Part shown: in pieces, positions 15,196 through 23,578 of the stretch
Layout: each line of letters begins with the position of its first letter
Numbering within the stretch: position 1 is the first letter of the stretch
From: Hinthialibacter sp964556895
Lineage (GTDB): Bacteria; Hinthialibacterota; Hinthialibacteria; Hinthialibacterales; Hinthialibacteraceae
Direction: 5' to 3'
Assembly: GCA_964556895.1 (NCBI GenBank)
Contig: CAZKYC010000026.1
Span: forward strand, 1 to 49,055
DNA length: 49,055 nt
Translations under genes and position numbers: made by a program
The notes under the pieces: model-generated
The model's input: only the letters and a program-made list of their open reading frames with translations
The model's database searches: none
What the model was told of the DNA's origin: nothing

Positions 15196-16065
15196 CTACA
15201 CCTCATCAAAAAAGTCAGCGACTTCTTCGCCGCTTTGAGAAATCATTTCGCGAATCGCCTGCATCCCCTCGTTCTGGAGTTGACGAATGCGCTCGCGGGT
15301 CAGGCTTAACTCATCCGAGATGTCATTGATACTCATCGGCTCGCCGCCATCAAGACCGAAGCGTTTTTCGAGAATGAATTTCTGACGGTCGTTCAGCCGG
15401 TCAATATACGACATCAGCCGCTCATCGCGAGAAAGCAGCGAAACCTCATAATCAGGCCGCGGAGTATATAAATCTTCAAAGCGGCTGTCATGGTCAGACG
15501 AACTCTCTTCGTCTCCCTCAAGCGACTCAATGATGTTGGGCGAGAAAATAAGATCGACAATGTCTTGTGCTTGAGACTCAGAGAGCTCTTTCTCTATCTC
15601 TTCCTGCAGTTCCCACGGGTTAGGGTCGGACCCTTTTTCTTGGGCAAGTTGGTTGAAAACTTGTTTGGCCCTATATAAATACTCACGTTTATGCGACGGC
15701 AGGCGAACGATGCTTCCCTGGTTGGTCACAGAACGGTTGATGAATTGCCGAATCCACCAGGTGGCGTAGGTGCTAAAACGGCAGTTGCGCGATACGTCAA
15801 ATTTTTCAACTGCGCGAATCAACCCCAGGTTGCCTTCTTCGATCAGGTCCATCAGGCCCAAGCCTTGGTTTTGATAGCGTTTGGCGATATTGACCACTAG
15901 GCGCAGGTTGCTCAGGATCAGCTTGCTACGGGCTTCTTCATCGCCTGCGTGGGTTTTATTGGTCAGGTCGATCTCTTCTTGCGGGTTCAACAAGGGATAC
16001 TTGCCTAATTCGCGCAGGTAGAGACCGACTAGATGGCTGTCAGCGTGGTCTTCAACAAACGACAT
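15196..16065 (-). CDS. Group 2 sigma-70 factor (RpoD/RpoS-like, no region 1.1)
   Basis: 289 residues. Region 1.2 is DSHLVGLYLRELGKYPLL. Regions 2.1-2.4 include SNLRLVVNIAKRYQNQGLGL, DLIEEGNLGLIRAVEKFD and RFSTYATWWIRQFINRS, nearly consensus, so it should read standard -10 elements. Region 3 includes RLPSHKREYLYRAK. Region 4 has DRQKFILEKRFGLDG and the helix-turn-helix LTRERIRQLQNEGM. The acidic linker EGDEESSSDHDSRFED between regions 3 and 4 is notable. The size and missing region 1.1 fit an alternative, stress or stationary-phase type factor rather than the housekeeping one. It heads the minus-strand run behind the promoter at 16116-16144. Confidence 0.92.
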   Translation of the reverse strand: MSFVEDHADSHLVGLYLRELGKYPLLNPQEEIDLTNKTHAGDEEARSKLILSNLRLVVNIAKRYQNQGLGLMDLIEEGNLGLIRAVEKFDVSRNCRFSTYATWWIRQFINRSVTNQGSIVRLPSHKREYLYRAKQVFNQLAQEKGSDPNPWELQEEIEKELSESQAQDIVDLIFSPNIIESLEGDEESSSDHDSRFEDLYTPRPDYEVSLLSRDERLMSYIDRLNDRQKFILEKRFGLDGGEPMSINDISDELSLTRERIRQLQNEGMQAIREMISQSGEEVADFFDEV

Positions 16066-16115
16066 GAGCGCCTTTTATGGTGATGCGTTATGAAAGATGG
16101 CCTATCTTGGTTGAA

Positions 16116-16144
16116 ACTCTATGGTTAGCATGAAATGCTGTCAA
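16116..16144 (-). promoter_or_regulatory. Promoter of the sigma-apt-dinB-argH run with an internal operator-like palindrome
   Basis: Reading the minus strand: TTGACA (16144-16139), 17-bp spacer, TAGAGT (16121-16116). Inside the spacer is the inverted repeat AGCAT-GAA-ATGCT (16127-16139), a place where a bound repressor would block polymerase. The gene start is 50 bases downstream. Confidence 0.65.
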
Positions 16145-16197
16145 GCAGCATCCCCGCTCGCTTGACACGGTGAGTTGGCGCTTTTAAGGTTTCGCGC

Positions 16198-17619
16198 ATG
16201 GTCGATCAGGTTCTTTCTAAATTTTCATCCTCTATCAACCTGCCTCAACGATGGCTTGAAATCGCCATTTCGTCAGGCCTGGTAGTTCTGGCGCTGTTAG
16301 TTTTGTGGCTCTTCGCTTCCGAATGGGCGCTATTGGGCGCGATTGGAGCGCTGTCACTGGGCGTCTGCGTCTTATTTGGCTATGAATATTTTTCGCTGGC
16401 GCTATTTGTTACGCTGCCTTTCTCTGTCGAGTTTCATCTGAGTGAGACTACCCGGCTAACCTTGCCCACGGAATTGTTCATCCCTCTGCTTGTCGTATTA
16501 TTCGCCGGGGAATGTTTAAAAAAGGGTGTAATCCCTATTCGTATGTCATGGATGAACGGCGCGGTTATTTTATTTTATTTCGTCATGGTGTTTTCGCTGG
16601 TGTATACCACTCAGCCTACTTCGACGATAAAAGCCATTATTCGAGATTCGGGCTATATGCTCGCCGGGTATTATTTCATCCCTAGATTCATCACCAGTGA
16701 AGCCAAACTCAAACAATTTTTGACATTGGCTCTGGTATTCCACATCTTGATCGTCATCTATGGATTGATTACGCAGGCGGTGAACGGCCTGCGAATCTAC
16801 GGCGACCTGGCGTATCCATTTTTCGTCGAGCACTGCGTCTACGCCGCGTATATAACGTTAACATTCACGTTTTTGTTGGCCTTCATGCTCGAACAAAAGC
16901 CTGGAACAACTCGTACGGTCTTAATTGCATTAACAGGCTTTGTCGGGATTGCAATTGTATTGACTTTTGTACGCGGCGCCTGGATCAGCATCTTCTTCGT
17001 TCTGTTGTTTTACTTGTACCAGTTCCGCCATCGAAAATCGTCTGTCGATTTGATTCTCATCCTCATTTATGTCGCGATGATTGGGGCGGTTGTCGTTGTT
17101 GGAACGGGCCTGGGAACCATGCTGGTTCAGCGGATTGAAACCATCACTGACCTTAAATATGTAGCCAATTACGACCGCATTGGCCGCTGGGTCGCCGCAT
17201 TTGATATCTGGAAAGACCATCTTTGGTTAGGCGCGGGTTGGGGGTCGTATCCAGACGAATATTTCAACTACCTTCGTTATGAAGACGCCTATTCAGCCAA
17301 GTTAAGAATGGGAGCGCATAACATTTACCTGGAGTTGTTGGCCGAGGTGGGGATCGTTGGATTGACGGTCTTTCTGATACTGCTGTATACCTTCTTCCGC
17401 CATGCGTTGCTATTACAACGTCACACCAAAAGCCCCTACATCCGTACCACGCTGGCGGCGCTTCAAGGGGCGATGATTACCTTCATCATTCACGCCTTTA
17501 TCAATAACTTGGGCCCGTCTGATAAAATCGGCATCACTTTCTGGTGGATATTCGGCGCAATCCCGGCGATACAGGCGTTAGTGGCGAAAGAGAAACCTTC
17601 CAAAACTACCTCTTCATAA
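16198..17619 (+). CDS. O-antigen ligase / polymerase family membrane protein
   Basis: 473 residues with about 11-12 hydrophobic segments. The Wzy_C signature region is intact: FVRGAWIS near residue 260, a long periplasmic loop NYDRIGRWVAAFDIWKDH followed by LWLGAGWGSY, and then GAHNIYLELLAEVGIVGL. Members ligate or polymerise lipid-linked glycans on the periplasmic face. It is divergent from the sigma operon. With the Wzt-like ATPase and glycosyltransferase it forms the window's surface-glycan set. TTGACA at 16162-16167 may be its -35, but no convincing -10 follows. Confidence 0.9.
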   Translation: MVDQVLSKFSSSINLPQRWLEIAISSGLVVLALLVLWLFASEWALLGAIGALSLGVCVLFGYEYFSLALFVTLPFSVEFHLSETTRLTLPTELFIPLLVVLFAGECLKKGVIPIRMSWMNGAVILFYFVMVFSLVYTTQPTSTIKAIIRDSGYMLAGYYFIPRFITSEAKLKQFLTLALVFHILIVIYGLITQAVNGLRIYGDLAYPFFVEHCVYAAYITLTFTFLLAFMLEQKPGTTRTVLIALTGFVGIAIVLTFVRGAWISIFFVLLFYLYQFRHRKSSVDLILILIYVAMIGAVVVVGTGLGTMLVQRIETITDLKYVANYDRIGRWVAAFDIWKDHLWLGAGWGSYPDEYFNYLRYEDAYSAKLRMGAHNIYLELLAEVGIVGLTVFLILLYTFFRHALLLQRHTKSPYIRTTLAALQGAMITFIIHAFINNLGPSDKIGITFWWIFGAIPAIQALVAKEKPSKTTSS

Positions 17620-17684
17620 ACGCATGCCTAAACTGAAAAAGCGAAAAAACCTCGATGGTTCGACTATTGATAATCCTTCATTGT

Positions 17685-17765
17685 CCTGAGCGCCGCTCTG
17701 GGAGCGCCGGTGCAAAAGGGCCTGAAAGCCTGCACTGAAGCGAGCAGAGTTGTACCCAGGGCGCC
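17685..17765 (-). repeat. Palindromic intergenic repeat (family P), copy 2
   Basis: On the minus strand it reads CCTGGGTACAACTCTG, CTCGCTTCAGTGC, inner hairpin GGC-TTTCAG-GCC, TTTTGCAC, GGCGCTCCCAGAG. The invariant box is at 17732-17741. It lies between the convergent O-antigen ligase and pyrF genes. Confidence 0.9.
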
Positions 17766-17800
17766 GATTGGGGATGATTAGGTACAATTAAATTACCCTA

Positions 17801-18643
17801 CTAATCCTCAATCGACTCGGTGAAGAAATTGCGGCTTTGGTCGGCGAACAGTTGCGCCTCGCGACGGGCGGCGTCATCAAAATCATCGCCAGGAGACGCG
17901 TTAATAACCGCCCGCGATACGTTGATGACAAGATTGTGGTACTGCGCAGCGCCAGCGTAAAGCACGTCTTCTAAGTCGCCGCCCTGAACGCCCACCCCCG
18001 GGCAAAGAATGCTTGCCTTCGGCCCCAAAATACTGCGCACTTTCTCCAATTCTTCAGGAGCAGTAGCGCCAACCACAGCGCCCAGGTTACCTGACATGTC
18101 CCATTTATTGATCTTGCCCGCAACATATTCATACAACGGTTGCCTATCGTTGCCGTCATCACTCACTACTTCTTTAGTCTGAAAATCACGCCGGGATGAA
18201 TTCGATGTAAAACAAAGAATATAACTGCCCCGGTCTGAGTATTTGCGAAACGGCGCGATGGCTTCCTCGCCCATGTATGGGTTCAGCGTTACCGCATCCG
18301 CCTCAAGTTCTTCAAAGGCCGACTTGGCGTAATACTCAGCCGTATGGCCGATGTCGCCCCACTTGGTGTCGAGAATAACTGGAACACCATAGGCATGAGC
18401 CGCGTGGATGGACTGTTTTATCGCCTCGATGCCTTTTGGCCCTCGCGCCGAATAAAACGCATAGTTGATCTTATAACAACACACCAGATCGTGGGTCGAG
18501 TCGATGATCGCCCTATTGAAGATCCACTGCGGCGACGGGTCGTTCATCACACAGGCGGGCAGTTTTTCGTAGACTGAATCTAATCCGACGCAGAGAACGC
18601 TCTGGCGCTCTGTAATTAATTGACTTAGGGTTTCGTTGTACAT
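17801..18643 (-). CDS. pyrF: Orotidine 5'-phosphate decarboxylase, type 2
   Basis: 280 residues, the length of the longer type 2 enzyme. The N terminus has VLCVGLDS. The catalytic Asp-Lys-Asp array is in LDTKWGDIGHTAEYY (Asp92, Lys94, Asp97). The phosphate-binding region includes VGATAPEEL and CPGVGVQGGDL. It converts OMP to UMP in pyrimidine synthesis. It is transcribed alone; the repeat at 17685-17765 lies beyond its stop codon. Confidence 0.95.
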   Translation of the reverse strand: MYNETLSQLITERQSVLCVGLDSVYEKLPACVMNDPSPQWIFNRAIIDSTHDLVCCYKINYAFYSARGPKGIEAIKQSIHAAHAYGVPVILDTKWGDIGHTAEYYAKSAFEELEADAVTLNPYMGEEAIAPFRKYSDRGSYILCFTSNSSRRDFQTKEVVSDDGNDRQPLYEYVAGKINKWDMSGNLGAVVGATAPEELEKVRSILGPKASILCPGVGVQGGDLEDVLYAGAAQYHNLVINVSRAVINASPGDDFDDAARREAQLFADQSRNFFTESIED

Positions 18644-18746
18644 TATAGGGTGAAATTCCTTTTATCGCTTCTGTCTATCGATGCTAAGATTACCATAATT
18701 TGATTTTAAATTCTGTGAATAGCAACAACGTTTTAGGGAGAGCATC

Positions 18747-19310
18747 ATGAATAAGGGATTCACGCTGATCGAATTACTTATCGTTGTCGCAATTATCGGC
18801 ATTCTCGCCGCGATTGCGGTTCCGAACTTTCTCAATGCACAAATTCGAGCGAAAATTTCGCGCGTCCAGGGCGATTTTAACATGCTGCGCACCGCCCTTG
18901 AAATGTACCACCTCGACAACAACGGCTACCCCCGATTCACCGAGGGCGAAGGCCCCGCCCGGCGGTTGCCCAATACGCGGCGCTATATCGACTTGACCTC
19001 GCCGGTCGCGTATATCTCAAGCCCGCCGACTGACCCTTTCGCCGTGTTCAATACCCCCGACGACTATGAGCAATGGGGCGCCGCCTATGACTATGTCACT
19101 GACGACACCGACAACCCGGGCCGTACCTACGGCCATCGCTGGCAAGTCAACAGTTGGGGACCAGACCATAATAACACCTGGCTCGCAAACTATCCCGGCG
19201 ACTTCTATCACACCTCGAATGGACTCGTCAGCCACGGCGACATCGGCATCTTCGGGCCCAAGAGCCACCGCTTCCCTGAGCGGTTTAAAGAAGTCATCCC
19301 CCATTGGTAA
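18747..19310 (+). CDS. Prepilin-type (type IV pilin/pseudopilin-like) protein 3
   Basis: 187 residues. The leader is very short (MNKG), then FTLIELLIVVAIIG, AVPNFLNAQIRAKISR and a variable body rich in Asp, Tyr and Asn. The C terminus has YHTSNGLVSHGDIGIFG, the same motif as the prepilins at 5953 and 6737. AGGGAG stands 6 bases before the ATG. The 102-base gap to the divergent pyrF should contain both promoters. The gene stands away from the other two, so these look like dispersed paralogues. Confidence 0.9.
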   Translation: MNKGFTLIELLIVVAIIGILAAIAVPNFLNAQIRAKISRVQGDFNMLRTALEMYHLDNNGYPRFTEGEGPARRLPNTRRYIDLTSPVAYISSPPTDPFAVFNTPDDYEQWGAAYDYVTDDTDNPGRTYGHRWQVNSWGPDHNNTWLANYPGDFYHTSNGLVSHGDIGIFGPKSHRFPERFKEVIPHW

Positions 19311-19357
19311 GCATGCTGCGCACTGGACACAGCGGCGTTTGAAGTCAAAATTTAGCC

Positions 19358-19792
19358 ATGATCTATTTATCTGAAACCGCCGCCAAAAAAGTCAAAGAAT
19401 TACAAGCCCAACAAAACCGACCTGACGCGGCCTTACGGGTCGCCGTGTTGGGCGGCGATTGCGCCGGGCTAAAATATTTCATCGGCCTGGATGACTTTCG
19501 CGGGGCGGATGACATTGCCATCCAAAGCGAGGGAGTAAGAATATACACTGACTTAACCAGCCTGCCCTATCTCGAAGGCTCTGACATTGAATGGATCAAA
19601 GTCGAAGACGATGCGGGGTTTGTCATCTTAAACCCCAACAAAGGCCGCAGCCGCGGCGGATGCAGCAACGACGGCGACGGTGAAGGCTGTATGACCAAAG
19701 GCGACGGCAAGCACTGCGTCAAATCCGAAGACAAATGCAAGAGTTGCGCCGACCCGTCTAAAGAACCGATCCCAATCTCGCTGCTTGATTAG
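19358..19792 (+). CDS. HesB/IscA-like Fe-S carrier with Cys-rich tail
   Basis: 144 residues. Positions 1-95 follow the A-type carrier fold: MIYLSETAAKKVKEL, LGGDCAGLKYFIGLDD with the first conserved Cys35, and GFVILNPNKG. The usual C-terminal CGC motif is replaced by GGCSNDGDGEGC, followed by a charged tail with further Cys. The six cysteines are at 35, 102, 111, 120, 127 and 130. Family members bind Fe or a [2Fe-2S]/[4Fe-4S] cluster and pass it to target proteins. The extra CxxC (127-130) suggests another metal site. It is followed after 5 bases by the YdjM-like gene. Confidence 0.8.
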   Translation: MIYLSETAAKKVKELQAQQNRPDAALRVAVLGGDCAGLKYFIGLDDFRGADDIAIQSEGVRIYTDLTSLPYLEGSDIEWIKVEDDAGFVILNPNKGRSRGGCSNDGDGEGCMTKGDGKHCVKSEDKCKSCADPSKEPIPISLLD

Positions 19793-19797
19793 CCTCT

Positions 19798-20235
19798 ATG
19801 CCAGGATACAAAACCCACATCGCCGCGTCCCTGCTCTTTTGCGGCGGTCTCTATTTTTTCCCTTTTTGGGAACCGCTGCCGTTGTTCGGGAAAGCCGCCT
19901 GTATCGCCATCTGCGTCTTCTTCGGCCTGTGGCCTGATGTCGATACCAAGAGCAAAGGACAGATGGTGTTTCTTGTCTTGTTTCTCATTGTGGATGGAAT
20001 CTTGATATTGCGAAAAGACTTCGAACGCGCAGCCTACCTGGGCATGTTGATCACCCTACCGCTATTGGCGCGCCATCGCGGCTGGACCCACCAATGGCTG
20101 GCGATGATACTTGTACCCGGCGGCCTTTATTTCGCCGCTGTCCAATATACGGGGGCCAATCCGCAAGACCTACTGCCCTACCTGCTCGCCGCCCTGCTGG
20201 GCTACGCCAGCCACTTGGTCGCGGACAAGTTTTGA
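19798..20235 (+). CDS. YdjM/DUF457-like membrane protein, short C terminus
   Basis: 145 residues with about four hydrophobic segments. Diagnostic His motifs of this metal-dependent membrane hydrolase-like family are present: YKTHIAAS, LWPDVDTKSKG, ARHRGWTHQ and YASHLVADKF. Members usually continue 20-40 residues beyond the last motif (with a TPxG segment). This one stops immediately after it, so the C terminus may be lost. The role of the family is poorly known. The start follows the HesB-like stop by 5 bases, so the two are probably co-transcribed; the hairpin at 20249 ends the unit. Confidence 0.75.
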   Translation: MPGYKTHIAASLLFCGGLYFFPFWEPLPLFGKAACIAICVFFGLWPDVDTKSKGQMVFLVLFLIVDGILILRKDFERAAYLGMLITLPLLARHRGWTHQWLAMILVPGGLYFAAVQYTGANPQDLLPYLLAALLGYASHLVADKF

Positions 20236-20248
20236 TCAAACAAAAAAT

Positions 20249-20276
20249 CCGCCTTGATGATTTCTCACCAAGGCGG
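20249..20276. terminator. Bidirectional hairpin between convergent genes
   Basis: CCGCCTTG (20249-20256) pairs with CAAGGCGG (20269-20276). An A-run lies on the left and a T-rich stretch on the right, so it can serve both the YdjM-like gene and korB. Confidence 0.75.
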
Positions 20277-20302
20277 GTTCTATTCATGTATTTCGTCTTG
20301 GA

Positions 20303-21337
20303 CTAATTCACTTCCCAGGTTTCGCCGGAGTACAACAAGGATTTTAAATCGCCGCCGGGGCGCGACTCTTGCGCCTGTTTGACCTGGGCGCGTACATCCT
20401 CGTCATAGACCGGGCGCGACACCTGGCGAAAGACGCCAACCGGAGCGGGATACTCAGGGTAATTCATACCCGCCAGCATGTACGCCCGCGCGGGGTCCTC
20501 ACGAGTCGAATCGTGCACAAGCAAATCGTCGTCCGAAATGCCGTTCTCGCCGATCACAACAGATTCGAGTTCGTGGTTTTCATTCAAGAGAACGCCCTTC
20601 TCACCGTCTTTGCCAAAGCGCATGGGCTTGCCGTCTTCGAGTTCAATAACGGTGTCTGATTTCAATTTGCGGTCGGTCGCCCATTCCCAGGCGCCGTCGT
20701 TGAAGATGTTGCAATTCTGATAGATTTCAACAAACGAGGCGCCTTTATGCTTGGCCGCGGCTTCGAGGGTCGCCGCTAAATGTTTGGTATAGACGTCAAC
20801 CGAGCGCGCCACAAAGGTCGCCTCAGCGCCCAAAGCGATACGCAGTGGGTGAAGAGGATTATCGACCGAACCGTACGGCGTCGATTTGGTTTTTTTGCCG
20901 CATTCAGACGTGGGCGAATACTGCCCTTTGGTCAGGCCATAGATTCGGTTGTTGAACAACAAGATGGTGATGTCAACATTTCGTCGAATGGCGTGAATTA
21001 AATGGTTGCCGCCGATGCTGAGGCCATCGCCGTCTCCGGTGATGACGAATACATGAAGATCGGGGTTCATCACCTTCAACCCCGTCGCGAATGCTGGAGC
21101 GCGCCCGTGAATCGAATGCAGCCCGTAGGTATCCATGTAATAAGGAAAACGGCTCGAACAGCCGATTCCAGAAACGAAAGCAATGTCTTTCTTTGGAATC
21201 TGCATGTTCGCCAGGACTTTTCTCATTTGCGACAAAATCGAATAATCGCCGCAGCCAGGGCACCAGCGCACATCATTATCAGAGCCGTAGTCTTTTGGCG
21301 TTAATTTGGGTTCTTGCGGCGCAATCGCCATGTTCAT
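20303..21337 (-). CDS. korB: 2-oxoacid:ferredoxin oxidoreductase, beta subunit
   Basis: 344 residues. The thiamine diphosphate-binding features are clear: WCPGCGDYSI at 26-35, GIGCSSRFPYYM, the GDG motif in VITGDGDGLSIGGNH, and the metal ligands in NNRIYGLTKGQYSPTS. It catalyses CoA-dependent oxidative decarboxylation of a 2-oxoacid (most likely 2-oxoglutarate, by similarity to KorB) with ferredoxin reduction, or the reverse. Its ATG overlaps the korA stop by one base. No ferredoxin-domain subunits (delta) are adjacent, as is usual for the two-subunit type. Confidence 0.93.
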   Translation of the reverse strand: MNMAIAPQEPKLTPKDYGSDNDVRWCPGCGDYSILSQMRKVLANMQIPKKDIAFVSGIGCSSRFPYYMDTYGLHSIHGRAPAFATGLKVMNPDLHVFVITGDGDGLSIGGNHLIHAIRRNVDITILLFNNRIYGLTKGQYSPTSECGKKTKSTPYGSVDNPLHPLRIALGAEATFVARSVDVYTKHLAATLEAAAKHKGASFVEIYQNCNIFNDGAWEWATDRKLKSDTVIELEDGKPMRFGKDGEKGVLLNENHELESVVIGENGISDDDLLVHDSTREDPARAYMLAGMNYPEYPAPVGVFRQVSRPVYDEDVRAQVKQAQESRPGGDLKSLLYSGETWEVN

Positions 21338-23208
21338 TACTCCTCTAGGGCTTTCTTGATGGCTGATTGTATCTCAGCGATCTGGAAAGGACGGCCTTCG
21401 ACTTTATTAAGGCCTTTCGCTTTGATTTGATATTTTGCCTGAATTATCGTTCTGAGTTGACCCAGGTTGAGTTCAGGGATTAACACCGTCTTGAAGTTTG
21501 ACAACACTTCACCCAGGTTTTTGGGGAACGGATTTAAATAACGCAGATGAGCGCTAGAAACCGACTTGCCCGCCTTGCGCTCCCGGTCGACGGCGGTGGT
21601 GATCGAGCCAAAGGTTCCGCCCCAGCCTAGCACTAACAGATCGCCAGTCTCGCCGCCGTTCACTTGCAGCGGTGGAATATCATCGGCGATGCCATCGATC
21701 TTGTTCTGGCGCAGGTTCACCATGAAATCATGGTTTTCGGGGTCATAACTGACCGCGCCAGTGATGTGTTGCTTCTCCAGGCCGCCCAGACGGTGCTGTA
21801 AACCTTCCGTACCAGGGATCGCCCAAGGCCGCGCCAGGCGCTCATCGCGAACATAGGGCTGGAACCCCTTATCAGAGTTTGTCTCTGTCGTGTAGTTGAC
21901 ATCAATTTTTGGTAATGAATCCACATCTGGAATCATCCAAGGCTCGGCGCCGTTCGCCAGATACCCGTCTGACAGCAGAATCACAGGCGTCATAAACTTT
22001 AACGCGATACGCGACGCTTCAAGCGCCATATTGAAACAGTCAGCCGGCGTCGCTGGCGCGACCACCGCCACAGGCGACTCGCCATTGCGGCCATAAATCG
22101 CTTGCATCAAGTCTGATTGCTCTGTTTTCGTTGGCAGGCCTGTGCTAGGGCCGCCGCGTTGGACGTTGATAATGACCGCGGGCAGCTCGGTCATTACGCC
22201 AAGGCCGATGGCTTCCATCTTCAGCGCCAGGCCGGGGCCGCTGGTCCCTGTCACAGCCAAACTGCCGCCAAAGGCAGCGCCAAGAACAGAGCACATCGCG
22301 GCGATTTCATCTTCAGCCTGAAATGTGGTTACGCCGTGGTTTTTGTGGACTGAAATTTCATGAAGAATGTCACTCGCAGGCGTAATCGGATAGCTGGCGT
22401 AAAACAACGGTTTATCAGCCAGTTTTGAGGCGGCGACCAGGCCCAAAACCACCCCGCTGTTTCCCGTAATTTTACGGTAGACGCCGGGTTTAATATCAGC
22501 CTTGTCAACTTTATATGAACTGGTAAACAGTTCCGCCGTCTCGCCGTAGTTATACCCAGCGTTGAAAGTACGCTTATTGGCTTCGAGAACGTTGTCCTTG
22601 CCCGCGAATTTCTTTTCGAGCCACTTCACCGTTGGCTCAGTCGGGCGATTGTAGACCCAGTAGGCCAGACCCAGCATGAAAAAGTTCTTGCAGCGGTCGC
22701 CCGATTTACGGTCTAGACCTAAACCTTCGATGGCGTCTCGATTGAGTTTGGTGACTGGAATCGAAACCACCTGGTAACTGTTTAGCGACCCGTCTTCGAG
22801 TGGGTTCTCTTTATAGCCTGCTTTTTCGAGACTGTCTTTCGTAAAGGTCTCAGAGTTGACGACCAAGAGGCCGCTGTCAATCAAATCACGAAGGTTGGCT
22901 TTCAACGCCGCCGGGTTCATGGCAAATAACGCGTCGATACCGTCGCCTGGCGTGTGAATATCCTGACTGGCGAAGTTGATTTGAAACCCGCTAACCCCTG
23001 CTAAGGTTCCCGCCGGGGCGCGTATTTCCGCCGGAAAGTCAGGCAGCGTCGATACATCGTTTCCATGCATAACCGAACTGGTCGTGAACTGGCTTCCCAT
23101 TAACTGCATACCGTCGCCAGAGTCGCCAGCGAACCGTACAGTGGCGGATTCGACAGCCTGAATTTTTCGGTTTAAGTTCACGGGGTTTAATGATTCCGCG
23201 GTAGACAT
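21337..23208 (-). CDS. korA: 2-oxoacid:ferredoxin oxidoreductase, fused gamma-alpha subunit
   Basis: 623 residues. The gamma domain comes first (VRFAGDSGDGMQLMGSQF, about 24-41; FPAEIRAPAGTLAGVSGFQI). The alpha domain follows from about residue 240, with YPITPASDILHEI, TFQAEDEIAAMCSVLGAAFG and TGTSGPGLALKMEAIGLGV. The core PSTGLPTKTEQSDLMQAIYG is characteristic of KorA/OorA-type enzymes. GGAG lies upstream of the ATG. It is the first gene of a korAB operon. The complex feeds low-potential electrons to ferredoxin and is typical of anaerobes or of a reductive or branched TCA pathway. Confidence 0.93.
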   Translation of the reverse strand: MSTAESLNPVNLNRKIQAVESATVRFAGDSGDGMQLMGSQFTTSSVMHGNDVSTLPDFPAEIRAPAGTLAGVSGFQINFASQDIHTPGDGIDALFAMNPAALKANLRDLIDSGLLVVNSETFTKDSLEKAGYKENPLEDGSLNSYQVVSIPVTKLNRDAIEGLGLDRKSGDRCKNFFMLGLAYWVYNRPTEPTVKWLEKKFAGKDNVLEANKRTFNAGYNYGETAELFTSSYKVDKADIKPGVYRKITGNSGVVLGLVAASKLADKPLFYASYPITPASDILHEISVHKNHGVTTFQAEDEIAAMCSVLGAAFGGSLAVTGTSGPGLALKMEAIGLGVMTELPAVIINVQRGGPSTGLPTKTEQSDLMQAIYGRNGESPVAVVAPATPADCFNMALEASRIALKFMTPVILLSDGYLANGAEPWMIPDVDSLPKIDVNYTTETNSDKGFQPYVRDERLARPWAIPGTEGLQHRLGGLEKQHITGAVSYDPENHDFMVNLRQNKIDGIADDIPPLQVNGGETGDLLVLGWGGTFGSITTAVDRERKAGKSVSSAHLRYLNPFPKNLGEVLSNFKTVLIPELNLGQLRTIIQAKYQIKAKGLNKVEGRPFQIAEIQSAIKKALEE

Positions 23209-23578
23209 ACTTTTACGTTAACTCCATGTGCGTAAAATCGCGCATGAGCCGCAAATAGGTTCATACGCAGAGTGTTTGCCTAAAGGATGAACGTTAAAGC
23301 GCGCCCAAAGGGCTCAGCAATTGATACAGTTTTGAAAACTCTATCTGCACATATCTCTGGCAATCACTATAAAAAACGGATAATCACCTATTAAATTCGT
23401 CGTGAATTATTCGATGGTGAATGATGTGGGTGAAGTACGCCGTTTCGCTTCTATCTACAAACTGTTGAGCAATTTACGGTTTTATTGTGCTTAGACTGAC
23501 CTATGTAGTATATTCTGGTTTCAATGTTTTGCAATGTGAGTCAGGTTATATTCTATAAACTTCATAGGATATACCAAA
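23209..23578. other. 370-bp gap between korA and the hisB-like gene
   Basis: Both neighbours are on the minus strand, so this holds the korA upstream region and the 3' side of the hisB-like gene. It contains repeat A copy 2 (23292-23372). I see no gene or obvious terminator in 23373-23578, which is AT-rich. Confidence 0.5.
23292..23372 (+). repeat. Dispersed repeat A, copy 2
   Basis: Same orientation as 5638-5728. Shared blocks include TAAAGCGCGCCC, TGATACAGTT, TGAAAACTC, CACATA, TCTGGCAA and CACTATA. It is about 10 bases shorter in the first third. It lies upstream of korA and, unlike copy 1, has no palindrome next to it. Confidence 0.7.
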
